Shown one piece after another: positions 8,722 to 18,808 of a DNA stretch of 36,153 bases. A program made the translations under genes and the position numbers. How positions within the stretch are numbered: the first letter of the stretch is position 1; every line of letters begins with the position of its first letter. Source of the DNA: Candidatus Contendibacter sp. (GTDB lineage: Bacteria > Pseudomonadota > Gammaproteobacteria > Competibacterales > Competibacteraceae); contig JARSSO010000002.1 of the NCBI GenBank assembly GCA_029624765.1, forward strand, positions 1 through 36,153, written 5' to 3'. The notes under the pieces are model-generated. The model was given only the letters and a program-made list of their open reading frames with translations, was not told the origin of the DNA and did not search any database.

Positions 8722-10035
8722 TTAACCAGCCGCAGTCCGTTCCAACCGCAACTCCGCCGACCGCGCGTGAGCGGTCAAACCCTCGCCCCGCGCCAGGATC
8801 GAAGCCGTGCGCCCCAGAGTCGCGGCTCCGGCGGGCGAGCAATGAATCAAACTGGTGCGCTTCTGAAAATCGTAGACGCCCAGCGACGAGGAAAACCGCG
8901 CGGTCCTTGACGTGGGCAGCACGTGGTTGGGGCCGGCGCAATAATCGCCCAGCGCCTCGGCGGTGTAACGACCCATGAAGATCGCGCCAGCATGGCGGAT
9001 CAGCGGCAGCAATTCCTCCGGCCGCTCCACCGACAATTCCAGATGTTCGGGGGCGATATAATTGACCACTCGCGCGGCCTCGGCCAGATCGAGCGTTTGA
9101 ATCAGCGCCGCGCGCCGGGTCAGCGAGACCTCGATGATCTCCCGCCGCTCCATCCCCGGCAACAGTCGTTCGATGCTGGCCGCGACCCGATCCAGAAACG
9201 CCGGATCGGGGCTGATCAAAATGGGCTGGGCATCCTCGTCATGCTCGGCCTGCGAGAACAAATCCATGGCGATCCAGTCGGGATCGGTCAGCCCGTCGCA
9301 AACCACCAGGATCTCCGACGGCCCGGCGATCATGTCGATACCGACCGCGCCGAACACCTGCCGCTTGGCGGCGGCGACATAGATGTTGCCCGGTCCGACG
9401 ATCTTGTCCACCCGAGGCACGGTGGCGGTGCCATAGGCCAGGGCGGCGACCGCCTGCGCCCCGCCGATACGGAACACCCGATCCACGCCCGCCACGGCAG
9501 CGGCAGCCAGCACGAGATCGTTCAACTCGCCACCCGGCGTCGGCGCGACCATGATCACTTCCGGGACGCCCGCGACCTTGGCCGGAACGGCGTTCATCAA
9601 CACCGAGGACGGATAGGCCGCCTTGCCGCCCGGCACATACAAACCGACTCGATCCAGCGGCGTCACCTGCTGGCCGAGAACCGTACCGTCGGCTTCGGTG
9701 AAAGTCCACGATTCCTGTTTCTGCCGCTCGGCGTAGGCACGAATGCGCGCGGCGGCGGTTTCCAGCGCCGCCCGCTGTTCGGCGGGAATAGCGGTCAGCG
9801 CCCGCCGCAAGCGTTCGGCGGGAATTTCCAAATCAGCGGCACGTTCAACCTCCAGCCGGTCGAAACGGCGGGTGTATTCCAGCAACGCAGCGTCGCCACG
9901 CGCGCGCACCTGGGCAAGAATCTCGCGCACCGTGGTGGTCACGGCCTCGTCAGCGACGCCTTCCCAGGCGGTCAAGGACTCCAGACGCGGCCAGAAGTCG
10001 GGATGGGCGGCATTCAGACGTTGGACGTTGGGCAT
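8722..10035 (-). CDS. hisD: Histidinol dehydrogenase
   Basis: NAD- and zinc-dependent enzyme that oxidises L-histidinol to L-histidine, the last two steps of histidine synthesis. At 437 residues it matches the usual length. Family blocks are visible: [70 protein letters not shown] (catalytic and zinc-site His/Asp/Glu) and [12 protein letters not shown] 10035 is chosen over TTG 10047 because GGAG sits 6 nt upstream of it. It lies 84 nt downstream of hisG in the same direction. hisC does not follow; the next gene is convergent. Confidence 0.96.
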   Translation of the reverse strand: MPNVQRLNAAHPDFWPRLESLTAWEGVADEAVTTTVREILAQVRARGDAALLEYTRRFDRLEVERAADLEIPAERLRRALTAIPAEQRAALETAAARIRAYAERQKQESWTFTEADGTVLGQQVTPLDRVGLYVPGGKAAYPSSVLMNAVPAKVAGVPEVIMVAPTPGGELNDLVLAAAAVAGVDRVFRIGGAQAVAALAYGTATVPRVDKIVGPGNIYVAAAKRQVFGAVGIDMIAGPSEILVVCDGLTDPDWIAMDLFSQAEHDEDAQPILISPDPAFLDRVAASIERLLPGMERREIIEVSLTRRAALIQTLDLAEAARVVNYIAPEHLELSVERPEELLPLIRHAGAIFMGRYTAEALGDYCAGPNHVLPTSRTARFSSSLGVYDFQKRTSLIHCSPAGAATLGRTASILARGEGLTAHARSAELRLERTAAG

Positions 10036-10119
10036 GACCGGCTCCAAGGATTCGTGAAAACCAGGGAAGGCGCGGAAAGCGCGCGAAAGCGAAAGACCAT
10101 CCTAACTGGCCAAGTGTCG

Positions 10120-10752
10120 TCAGGCGCCCACGGCGGCGGCCATGCCGGCCATGATCGCCTTGATCCGGGCGTGCTTCATTTTCATCGCGGCCTTGTTGAC
10201 GATCAGCCGTGAACTGATGTCGGCGATGTGCTCCAGCGGCGCGAGGCCATTGGCTTTCAGCGTGTTGCCGGTATCCACCACGTCCACGATGTAGTCGGCC
10301 AGCCCCACCAGGGGCGCCAGCTCCATCGATCCGTACAGTTTGATGACTTCCACCTGTCGGCCCTGATCGGCGAACCAGCGCCGGGTGGTGTTGACGTACT
10401 TGGTGGCGACGCGCGGCCGGCCCAGGCGGGGACGATGGTTGGGATCGCCGGCCACCATCAGCCGGCAGCGGGCGATTTTCAAATCCAGCGGTTCGTACAG
10501 CCCCTCGCCGCCGTGTTCCAGCAGCACGTCCTTGCCGGCCACTCCCAGATCGGCCGCGCCGTATTGAGCATAGGTCGGTACGTCGGTGGCGCGGAGGATG
10601 ACCAGTTTCACGTCCGGCTGGCTGGTGTCGAGAATCAGCTTGCGGCTGGTTTCGGGATCATCCAGCGGCGCGATGTCCGCCGCCGCCAGCAACGGCAAGG
10701 TTTCCTTGAAGATGCGACCCTTGGACAACGCAATGGTCAATATCGCGTTCAC
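10120..10752 (-). CDS. hisG: ATP phosphoribosyltransferase, short (HisG-S) form
   Basis: First step of histidine synthesis: ATP plus PRPP gives phosphoribosyl-ATP. Recognised by [17 protein letters not shown], the central [32 protein letters not shown] and the PRPP-loop region [14 protein letters not shown]. From GTG 10752 the protein is 210 residues, the short form, which lacks the C-terminal regulatory domain of the long enterobacterial HisG. Short HisG needs the regulatory partner HisZ, not present in this window. The frame extends upstream into murA, but homology begins at the GTG, so the longer start is unlikely. It lies between murA and hisD. Confidence 0.93.
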   Translation of the reverse strand: MNAILTIALSKGRIFKETLPLLAAADIAPLDDPETSRKLILDTSQPDVKLVILRATDVPTYAQYGAADLGVAGKDVLLEHGGEGLYEPLDLKIARCRLMVAGDPNHRPRLGRPRVATKYVNTTRRWFADQGRQVEVIKLYGSMELAPLVGLADYIVDVVDTGNTLKANGLAPLEHIADISSRLIVNKAAMKMKHARIKAIMAGMAAAVGA

Positions 10753-10819
10753 GGCCTTCGTTCCATCAGTCCAAAGGGGACGCTTCTCCGCGCCTTCCGG
10801 GTTTCCCGTGGATGCTTCA

Positions 10820-12345
<1,526 letters not shown>

Positions 12346-12429
12346 ACGCTACGCTTCAACTCGCTCATGGACTTTGACAAACAGGGCGGAATGGGGCTGG
12401 AACGACGGGAAGGAGTGGAATGTTCCGCC

Positions 12430-12723
12430 TCAGGCGAGGGGCAACACCGTATCCAGATCGGCGACTTCGATGATCGCCCGCATCTGTGCCGGGACATTGA
12501 TGAAAACCACCTCTTGTCGCTGGCGCCGAAGCCGGTCCAGCCAGGCCACCAGCAGTGCCACGGCGGCGCTGCTGGCGCGACGGACTCCGCCCAGGTCGAT
12601 CCGGGCCGGCGGGTCGGCGGCGAACAACGATTCGGTCGCGTCCCACAGCGTTCTGACCGCGTCGAAATCCAACTCGCCCCGGATTCGCAGGGTGTCGCCA
12701 TCGCGCTCGGCGGTCGCCGCCAT
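12430..12723 (-). CDS. mlaB: STAS-domain subunit of the Mla ABC transporter
   Basis: A 97-residue STAS-domain protein. It has the beta-strand TLRIRGELDFDAV and the RIDLGGVRRASSAAVALLVAWLDR segment that carries the conserved Ser region of MlaB. MlaB binds the ATPase MlaF and is needed for assembly of the MlaFEDB phospholipid transporter in the inner membrane. ATG 12723 overlaps the mlaC stop by one base (TGATG), which indicates translational coupling. An 84-nt gap follows before ibaG. Confidence 0.92.
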   Translation of the reverse strand: MAATAERDGDTLRIRGELDFDAVRTLWDATESLFAADPPARIDLGGVRRASSAAVALLVAWLDRLRRQRQEVVFINVPAQMRAIIEVADLDTVLPLA

Positions 12724-13343
12724 CAGCGCTGTTCCCGCGCGGCGCTGTTGCGCTGCCGCAAGTCGGCGATCACCGCGTCCAGACCGTTGGCGCGGATCTG
12801 GCTGGCGAAAGTGCCCCGATAGTTGGTCACCAGGCTGACGCCGTCCACGGTCACGTCATACACCTTCCAGCCCTCCGGGTTCCGGTGCATGCTGTAGTTG
12901 ATCTGGATCGGCTGGCCAACCTTGAGCCGAACCTCGCTCTTGACCGTGGTTTCGTCGCCATCGTCCCCACCCGGTTGGGGCAACACCCGAACCTCTTCGT
13001 TCGCGTATTCCAGCAGCGCCTTGGCGTAGGTGCGGACCAGCAGGGTGCGAAATTCCTCGGCGAAGCGGCTGCGCTGCTCGGGGGTCGCCTGTTGCCAGGC
13101 CCGGCCCAGCACCCAACGCGACATCAGTTCGAAATCGAAATTGGGCAGCACGATCTGATCGACCAGTTGATAAATCTGGCTTGAATCCTGTTTCAGCGCC
13201 GTGTAATTCTGCCGCAAGGCGCTCAGCATCCGGGTCGAGGTGTCCTCGACCACATCACGCGGCGGCTTGACGGCGGCCCAGACCGCGCCATTCACCAGCA
13301 CGAGCAGCAGCAAACCCAACCCGAAGGCAAGCGTTTTTTTCAT
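12723..13343 (-). CDS. mlaC: Periplasmic phospholipid-binding protein MlaC
   Basis: Shuttles phospholipids between the outer-membrane MlaA complex and the inner-membrane MlaFEDB complex. From ATG 13343 the protein is 206 residues, with a Sec signal (MKKTLAFGLGLLLLVL, cleavage near AVWA). The mature part has the MlaC pattern: VVLPNFDFELMSRWVLGRAW-like block, RSRFAEEFRTLLVRTYA, and GWKVYDVTVDGVSLVTNYR. The frame extends 37 codons upstream without signal-peptide character, so 13343 is preferred. It is separated from mlaD by 240 nt that hold a palindromic repeat, unlike the tight spacing elsewhere in the operon. Confidence 0.95.
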   Translation of the reverse strand: MKKTLAFGLGLLLLVLVNGAVWAAVKPPRDVVEDTSTRMLSALRQNYTALKQDSSQIYQLVDQIVLPNFDFELMSRWVLGRAWQQATPEQRSRFAEEFRTLLVRTYAKALLEYANEEVRVLPQPGGDDGDETTVKSEVRLKVGQPIQINYSMHRNPEGWKVYDVTVDGVSLVTNYRGTFASQIRANGLDAVIADLRQRNSAAREQR

Positions 13344-13426
13344 TGCACCCGACCACTCCCGAATACCGTCCACCATCGCTGTCCACCGTCTAAGGCGATT
13401 TCCAGAAATGAAATGACCTGGCCTAG

Positions 13427-13537
13427 CTCCCACGCTCCAGCGTGAGAGCCACAACCGTCCCGATGCCGCGGGCGTTGTGGGCCGCTCCGCTGGAGTGGCC
13501 CAAACGGCGTTCCCACGCTGGAGCGTGGGAACGAGAT
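13427..13537. repeat. Composite palindromic (REP-like) element between mlaD and mlaC
   Basis: Four adjacent dyads fill about 110 bp. 13431-13444 pairs CACGCT with AGCGTG. 13449-13480 pairs CCACAAC with GTTGTGG around an inner CCCG/CGGG. 13478-13502 pairs TGGGCC.CTCC with GGAG.GGCCCA. 13509-13532 is a perfect palindrome with arms GTTCCCACGCT/AGCGTGGGAAC around GG. The outer dyads share the CACGCT..AGCGTG core, as in a paired REP/BIME unit. It sits inside the mla operon, in the mlaD-mlaC gap, and would fold strongly in the transcript. Confidence 0.8.
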
Positions 13538-13583
13538 ATCGGTAAGGTCTTTGCTGGAAATAGCCTAAGGTTACCGGTCTCGC

Positions 13584-14069
13584 TCAAGGCGTCTTGGCCG
13601 GCGGCTTGTCGCCCGACGCGGCATTGGTGAGCATCCGACCAATCAACTTTTCCAGCACCAGGGCCGACTGCGTCAGCTTCAGACTGCCGCCGCTCTTCAG
13701 ATACTCGTCCATCCCGCCCGGTTCCAGCCCGACATACTGCTCGCCCAGCACGCCCGAGGTCAGGATGCTGGCGCTGGAATCGGTGGGCAACCGATCGTAT
13801 TTGGGCTCGATGGACAGGATGACCACCGCTTCGTAACTGCGCGGGTCGAGATCGATGCCGACCACCCGGCCAATGCGCACGCCGCCCATGGTAACCGGGG
13901 CGCGGACCTTGAGGCCGCCGACGTTCTCAAACCGGGCGGTGATCTTGTAGCCCTTGTCTTCGCCCAAGTCGGCGATATTGCTGACTTTCATCGCCAGCAT
14001 GAAAAAGGCGGCCAGCCCCAGGGCGACGAAGATTCCGACCGCCAACTCCAGCTTTTTGAGAGTGCCCAT
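13584..14069 (-). CDS. mlaD: MCE-domain phospholipid transport protein MlaD
   Basis: Inner-membrane-anchored MCE protein whose hexamer forms the periplasmic lipid channel of MlaFEDB. The 161 residues have one N-terminal membrane segment (about 8-27, LAVGIFVALGLAAFFMLAM). The MCE domain (about 40-118) contains ARFENVGGLKVRAPVTMGGVRI-type signature sequence and ILTSGVLGEQYVGLEPG. ATG 14069 lies 5 nt after the mlaE stop. The C terminus is short and Lys/Pro-rich. Confidence 0.95.
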   Translation of the reverse strand: MGTLKKLELAVGIFVALGLAAFFMLAMKVSNIADLGEDKGYKITARFENVGGLKVRAPVTMGGVRIGRVVGIDLDPRSYEAVVILSIEPKYDRLPTDSSASILTSGVLGEQYVGLEPGGMDEYLKSGGSLKLTQSALVLEKLIGRMLTNAASGDKPPAKTP

Positions 14070-14074
14070 CGCGC

Positions 14075-14857
14075 CTAAACTCCAAAAAAAATGGCGGTCA
14101 ACATAAAATCCAGAGCCAGCACCACCAGGGCGGTATTGACCACCGTGCGGGTAGTCGCCAGGCTGATGCCTTCCGAGGTGGGAATGGCGTCATAGCCCTC
14201 GAAGACCGCGATCCAGTTGGCGACCCAACCGAACACCGCGCTCTTGACGACCACGCCGTTGATCACGTCGTCGACCAGCCGCACCGCCGCCTGCATCTGC
14301 GACCAGAAGGCGCCGCTGTCCACGCCGAGTTGCTGGACGGCCACAAAGTAGCCGCCCAGAATGCCGATGGCGGTGAAAATGCCGGCGAGCAACGGCATGG
14401 CGATGACGCCGGCGACGAAGCGCGGCGCGAACACCCGGGCGAACGGGTCCACCGCCATCATCTGCATGGCGGCGAGCTGTTCGGTGGCTTTCATCAGGCC
14501 GATCTCGGCCGTGAGCGCCGAACCCGCCCGCGCGGCGTACAGCAACGCCGCCAGCACCGGCCCCAGCTCTCGCACCAGCGACAGGGCCACGACCGTGCCC
14601 AGACTCGACGTCGCGCCGAAATCCACCAGATTCGCGTAGCCCTGCAACCCCAGCACCATGCCCACGAACAGACCGGACATGGCGATGATCGGCAGGGACA
14701 GCACGCCTAACGAATAAAGCTGCTTGACGATCAGGCCGGGCCGTTTGCCCAGCGCGGCCAGCGCGCCCAGCAACCGCAACAGAAACAGGGTCGCCCGCCC
14801 CAGGCGATTGAACCAGCGCAAAGTCGACCGACCCAGTCGTCGCAAACCGTCAATCAC
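14075..14857 (-). CDS. mlaE: Mla ABC transporter permease MlaE
   Basis: Permease of the retrograde phospholipid transporter in the inner membrane. From GTG 14857, which overlaps the mlaF stop, the protein is 260 residues, the same length as E. coli MlaE. It has an interface helix (LRRLGRSTLRWFNRLG), multiple hydrophobic segments, and the MlaE signature regions LVRELGPVLAALLYAARAGS and TEQLAAMQMMAVDP. The frame extends further upstream, but that part lies inside mlaF and lacks family similarity. Confidence 0.95.
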   Translation of the reverse strand: MIDGLRRLGRSTLRWFNRLGRATLFLLRLLGALAALGKRPGLIVKQLYSLGVLSLPIIAMSGLFVGMVLGLQGYANLVDFGATSSLGTVVALSLVRELGPVLAALLYAARAGSALTAEIGLMKATEQLAAMQMMAVDPFARVFAPRFVAGVIAMPLLAGIFTAIGILGGYFVAVQQLGVDSGAFWSQMQAAVRLVDDVINGVVVKSAVFGWVANWIAVFEGYDAIPTSEGISLATTRTVVNTALVVLALDFMLTAIFFGV

Positions 14858-15704
14858 CGGTCCGCTCCCTTGCCAGCAACAGGTCCTGGGCATACGGCAG
14901 CGCGGGATAATGGAACGACATCGGCCCATCGGGCAGCGCGTGCAGGAATTGTTCGACCCAGGCCGAACTGGAGTGCTCCAGCGCCTCCGGCGGACCATGA
15001 TCCACGATCAGACCGTCGGAAATCAGATAGATGTAATCGGCGATGGAAGCGGTTTCCTTGACATCGTGGGAAACGATGATGCTGGTCAGTCCCAGGGCGT
15101 CGTTGAGCGTGCGAATCAGCTTGATCAGCACGCCCATGGTGATGGGGTCCTGGCCGGAGAACGGCTCGTCGTACAGGATCATCATCGGGTCCAGGGCGAT
15201 AGCGCGCGCCAGCGCCGCCCGCCGCGCCATGCCGCCGGACAGTTCGCTGGGCATCAAATCGCGCGCCCCGCGCAACCCAACCGCTTCCAGCTTCATCAGC
15301 ACCAGCGTGCGGATCAGGGTTTCCGGGAGGCGGGTATGTTCGCGCAGCGGGAAGGCGACGTTGTCGAATACGCTCAAATCGGTGAACAGGGCGCCGCTTT
15401 GAAACAGCATGCTCATGCGTTTGCGCAACTGGTACAACTCCCGGCGACCGAGTTCGTGGACGCAGGCGCCGTCCACTTCGACGCGGCCGGCGGTGGGACG
15501 AAGCTGGCCGCCGATCAGTCGCAGCAGCGTGGTCTTGCCGGCGCCGCTCGGCCCCATGATGGCCGTGATCCCGCCGCGCCGGATATCCAAATTCACGTCC
15601 TGGAAAATGGCGCGGTCGCCCCGATGGAACGTCAGACCGCGCGCGGTCACGAGCGGAGACGTGTCGGGTGGATCGATTGGAACGGCGGGGGCGGTGGCGG
15701 ACAT
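14850..15704 (-). CDS. mlaF: Mla ABC transporter ATPase MlaF
   Basis: ATPase subunit that powers phospholipid transport. From ATG 15704 the protein is 284 residues, slightly longer than E. coli MlaF at both ends. Walker A is GPSGAGKTT, the Q-loop follows MLFQSGALF, the ABC signature is LSGGMARRAALARA, Walker B is MMILYDEPFSGQDP and the H-loop is IIVSHD. The frame continues upstream without family similarity. It is the first gene of the leftward mla-murA-his run; the promoter presumably lies in 15705-15950, but I see no convincing consensus on this strand. Confidence 0.95.
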   Translation of the reverse strand: MSATAPAVPIDPPDTSPLVTARGLTFHRGDRAIFQDVNLDIRRGGITAIMGPSGAGKTTLLRLIGGQLRPTAGRVEVDGACVHELGRRELYQLRKRMSMLFQSGALFTDLSVFDNVAFPLREHTRLPETLIRTLVLMKLEAVGLRGARDLMPSELSGGMARRAALARAIALDPMMILYDEPFSGQDPITMGVLIKLIRTLNDALGLTSIIVSHDVKETASIADYIYLISDGLIVDHGPPEALEHSSSAWVEQFLHALPDGPMSFHYPALPYAQDLLLARERTGD

Positions 15705-15815
15705 CCGGATGGCGACAAGTTGACAACAGTGGCAGGTGACATCAATGAAGCTCGGTAGTTTCCCGTCAAGTCGCCAGCAAGTCAAATCAGCCGCTAATTT
15801 TCGCAGCGATGAAGC

Positions 15816-15845
15816 TTGGCAATTACCATCGCGTGCGACTATTTT
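15816..15845 (+). promoter_or_regulatory. Candidate sigma-70 promoter of ppdK
   Basis: TTGGCA (15816-15821) and TATTTT (15840-15845) are 18 nt apart, each one or two bases from consensus. Transcription would begin near 15852 and give a leader of about 105 nt that contains two hairpins. Pattern match only. Confidence 0.4.
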
Positions 15846-15862
15846 ATAAAGACGATACCCTC

Positions 15863-15915
15863 GTCGGCGCACGGGCCGACGCACGTATTCGATTCGTCCG
15901 CCGCAAGCGCGGCGG
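15863..15915 (+). promoter_or_regulatory. Two stable hairpins in the ppdK leader
   Basis: 15863-15880 pairs GTCGGC with GCCGAC across a 6-nt loop. 15898-15915 pairs CCGCCGC with GCGGCGG across AAGC. Both lie between the candidate promoter and the ribosome binding site (AGGTAGGA just before 15956). No U-run follows either, so they are not simple terminators. They could affect transcript stability or translation. Confidence 0.5.
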
Positions 15916-15955
15916 GCTCAGTCAAGGCAAGCAACCATCACGCAAAGGTAGGACC

Positions 15956-18709
15956 ATGGCGAAGAAGTACATCTATAAGTACACCGAAGGGGATGGCAAG
16001 AACAAAATGCTGCTGGGCGGCAAGGGCGCCAACCTCTGCGAAATGACGCAGATCGGCCTGCGGGTGCCGCCGGGCTTCGTGATCACCACCGAAGCCTGTT
16101 TGGACTACATCGCCAACAACCGCCTGCCCGAAGGTTTGATGGGGAACGTGCGGGAGAACATGGCCTGGCTGGAACAGCAAACCGGCAAGCAGTTCGGCGG
16201 CGCCGGCAATCCGCTGCTGGTGTCGGTGCGTTCCGGTTCCGCGATGTCCATGCCGGGCATGATGGATACCATCCTTAATCTCGGCCTGAACGAAACCACC
16301 CTGGCGGGCTTGATCAAGCTGACCGGCAACGAGCGCTTCGGCTACGATGCCTACCGCCGCTTCATCCAGTTGTTCGGCAAGATCGCGCTGGGCATCGACG
16401 ACCATTACTTCGACGATCACTTTGAGGCGATCAAGCGCCGGGCCGGCGTCAAGGTGGATTTGGGTCTGAACGCGGAAGACCTCCGCGACATCGGCCAGTT
16501 GTTCCTGCAGGTCGTCCAGGAGCAGACCGGACGTCCCTTCCCGCAAGATCCCTACGAGCAACTCGAACTGGCCGTCAAGGCAGTGTTCAACTCCTGGATG
16601 GGCCAGCGGGCCGTGGATTACCGCCGCGAGTTCAAGATCACTCCGGACATGGCCAACGGCACGGCGGTCAACGTGGTGACCATGGTGTTCGGCAACATGG
16701 GCAACGACTGCTCCACCGGCGTCGGCTTCACCCGCGACCCCGGCACCGGCGAGAACGTGATGTACGGCGAATACCTGGTCAACGCCCAGGGCGAGGACGT
16801 GGTGGCCGGCATTCGCACGCCCAAGCCGGTCGCGGCGATGAAGGACGAAATGCCGGACCTGTACCGGCAACTGGTGGACCTGCGCAACAAGCTGGAAGGC
16901 CATTACCACGAAGTGCAGGACTACGAGTACACCATCGAGAAAGGCGTGCTGTACTGCCTGCAAACCCGTAATGGCAAGATGAACGCGCAGGCCATGGTGC
17001 GCAGTTCGGTGGAAATGGCGAACGAAGGTCTGATCAGCCGCGAGAAAGCGTTGTTGCGTATCGATCCGGAGTCGCTGGAACAGATGATGTTCCCGCAACT
17101 CGATCCCAAACAGAAAGTGGCCCCGGCCTCGCAGGGCATGGGCGCCTCGCCGGGCGCGGCCTCCGGCAAGATCGTGTTCGACGCCGATACCGCCGTGAAG
17201 CGCGGGCGCGGCGCTGGCGAGAAAATCATTCTGGTGCGCGAGGAAACCAAGCCGGAAGACATTCACGGCTTCTTCGCCGCGGTCGGCATCCTGACCAGTC
17301 GCGGCGGCAAGACCTCGCACGCGGCGGTCGTGGCGCGCGGCATGGGCAAGCCCTGCGTGGTGGGCGCGGAAGACATTCTGGTCAACGTGCACCAGCGCCA
17401 GGCGATCATCGGCGACAAGGTGCTGCACGAAGGCGATGTCGTCACCATCGACGGTGGCACCGGGCGGGTGTTCCTCGGTGAGGTGCCGACGGTCGAGCCG
17501 GAGTTCACCCCGGAACTGCGCACCCTGCTCGGTTGGGCCGATGAAATCGCCACCCTCAAGGTGATGGCGAACGCGGACACCCCGGACGCCGCCCAGCGCG
17601 CTTCCAACTACGGCGCCATGGGTATTGGCCTGTGCCGCACCGAGCGGATGTTCAATGCCAAGGAACGGTTGCCCATCGTGCTGGAGATGATCCTGGCCGA
17701 GACCACCGAGGACCGCGAAGTCGCCCTGGCCAAGCTGCTGCCGATGCAGCGCAGCGACTTCAAGGAAATTTTCCGGGTGATGGCGCCGCGTCCGGTCACC
17801 GTCCGCCTGCTCGATCCGCCGATTCACGAGTTCCTGCCGTCCGAGCAGACCCTGATCGACGACATCGAGCATCTGCGCCATCTGCGCCAGACCGCGCAGG
17901 GTCTGGAAGCGATCAGCCAGATTCTCAGTCAGGTCAACCCGAAGGCCGTCGAGCAGTTGGGCATCCTGAACGACAGCCATCTGGTCTCCGACGTGCTGGC
18001 CAAGAAGGAAGAAATCCTGCAAAAGGCTCGCGCCCTGCACGAAATCAACCCGATGCTGGGCCATCGCGGCGTCCGTCTCGGTCTGACCTATCCCGAAATT
18101 TACAAGATGCAGATTCGCGCCATCCTGGAAGCGGCGGCGGAATGTATCCAGGAGAAGGTCAACGTCCATCCGGAAATCATGGTGCCGCAGGTCTGCACGA
18201 AGGAAGAATTGGTGCGGGTGAAGGCACTGGTGGACGAGGTGCTGCCCGAGGTTGAGGCCAAGTACGCGGTCAAGGTGCATTTCGAGTTCGGCACCATGAT
18301 GGAAGTGGTGCGGGCCTGCCTGCGCGCCGAGGAGATTGCCGGCGTGGCCGAATTCTTCTCCTTCGGCACCAACGACCTGACCCAGGCGACCTTCTCGTTC
18401 TCCCGCGAGGACGCCGAGAACAAGTTCCTGCCGTTCTACAACACCCAGGGCATCCTCAAGGACAACCCGTTCGAGGCCCTGGATACGGCGGGCGTGGGCC
18501 AGTTGATGTCGTTCGCGGTCGAAAACGGGCGCAAGGCCCGCGCCGGTCTGAAGGTCGGCATCTGCGGCGAGCAGGGCGGCCATCCGCGCTCGATGCGCTT
18601 CTGCCACTACGCCAACCTGACCTACGTGTCCTGCTCCTCGCCGCGCGTGCCGATCGCCCGCCTGGCGGCGGCGCACGCCAAGCTGCTGGAAGGGAACTAT
18701 CAGCCGTAA
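15956..18709 (+). CDS. ppdK: Pyruvate, phosphate dikinase
   Basis: Interconverts pyruvate, ATP and Pi with PEP, AMP and PPi, giving a reversible link between glycolysis and gluconeogenesis. At 917 residues it is slightly longer than the Clostridium enzyme. The N-terminal ATP-grasp region has LLGGKGANLCEM and SVRSGSAMSMPGMMDTILN. The phosphohistidine is H455 in GGKTSHAAVVARGMGKPC, the same number as in the Clostridium symbiosum enzyme. The TIM-barrel domain ends with FGTNDLTQ and the catalytic cysteine C870 in GICGEQGGHP. ATG 15956 has AGGTAGGA directly upstream; the longer open frame upstream is leader. It is transcribed alone, divergent from mlaF. Confidence 0.97.
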   Translation: MAKKYIYKYTEGDGKNKMLLGGKGANLCEMTQIGLRVPPGFVITTEACLDYIANNRLPEGLMGNVRENMAWLEQQTGKQFGGAGNPLLVSVRSGSAMSMPGMMDTILNLGLNETTLAGLIKLTGNERFGYDAYRRFIQLFGKIALGIDDHYFDDHFEAIKRRAGVKVDLGLNAEDLRDIGQLFLQVVQEQTGRPFPQDPYEQLELAVKAVFNSWMGQRAVDYRREFKITPDMANGTAVNVVTMVFGNMGNDCSTGVGFTRDPGTGENVMYGEYLVNAQGEDVVAGIRTPKPVAAMKDEMPDLYRQLVDLRNKLEGHYHEVQDYEYTIEKGVLYCLQTRNGKMNAQAMVRSSVEMANEGLISREKALLRIDPESLEQMMFPQLDPKQKVAPASQGMGASPGAASGKIVFDADTAVKRGRGAGEKIILVREETKPEDIHGFFAAVGILTSRGGKTSHAAVVARGMGKPCVVGAEDILVNVHQRQAIIGDKVLHEGDVVTIDGGTGRVFLGEVPTVEPEFTPELRTLLGWADEIATLKVMANADTPDAAQRASNYGAMGIGLCRTERMFNAKERLPIVLEMILAETTEDREVALAKLLPMQRSDFKEIFRVMAPRPVTVRLLDPPIHEFLPSEQTLIDDIEHLRHLRQTAQGLEAISQILSQVNPKAVEQLGILNDSHLVSDVLAKKEEILQKARALHEINPMLGHRGVRLGLTYPEIYKMQIRAILEAAAECIQEKVNVHPEIMVPQVCTKEELVRVKALVDEVLPEVEAKYAVKVHFEFGTMMEVVRACLRAEEIAGVAEFFSFGTNDLTQATFSFSREDAENKFLPFYNTQGILKDNPFEALDTAGVGQLMSFAVENGRKARAGLKVGICGEQGGHPRSMRFCHYANLTYVSCSSPRVPIARLAAAHAKLLEGNYQP

Positions 18710-18718
18710 GCGGCTGAT
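18699..18718. other. Hairpin enclosing the ppdK stop codon
   Basis: ATCAGCCG (18699-18706) and CGGCTGAT (18711-18718) are perfect complements around TAAG, so the TAA stop lies in the loop and last stem position. It has no following U-run. Confidence 0.6.
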
Positions 18719-18764
18719 GAACCGGTGGCGCGATTGCGCGCCGCTGGTTGAGGAGCCAACCCCC

Positions 18765-18808
18765 GCCGGGCTGTGACCGCGCGCGAAACCGTGTAGTCAC
18801 AGCCCGGC
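18765..18808. terminator. Putative bidirectional terminator between ppdK and the amidotransferase gene
   Basis: GCCGGGCTGTGAC (18765-18777) pairs perfectly with GTCACAGCCCGGC (18796-18808) across an 18-nt loop, between two convergent genes. The right arm includes the end of the amidotransferase gene. U-tracts are lacking on both sides, so it may act as an mRNA end-protecting structure rather than a classical intrinsic terminator. Confidence 0.5.

Noticed and set aside
13427..13537. CRISPR-like repeats
   Set aside because: The units are palindromic and of unequal spacing, with no constant repeat-spacer pattern.
15938..18676. Open frame of 912 codons on the minus strand opposite ppdK
   Set aside because: It mirrors ppdK almost exactly. 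The composition (His, Arg, Gln, Val-rich) is what a GC-rich gene gives in its complementary frame, and no domain is recognisable.
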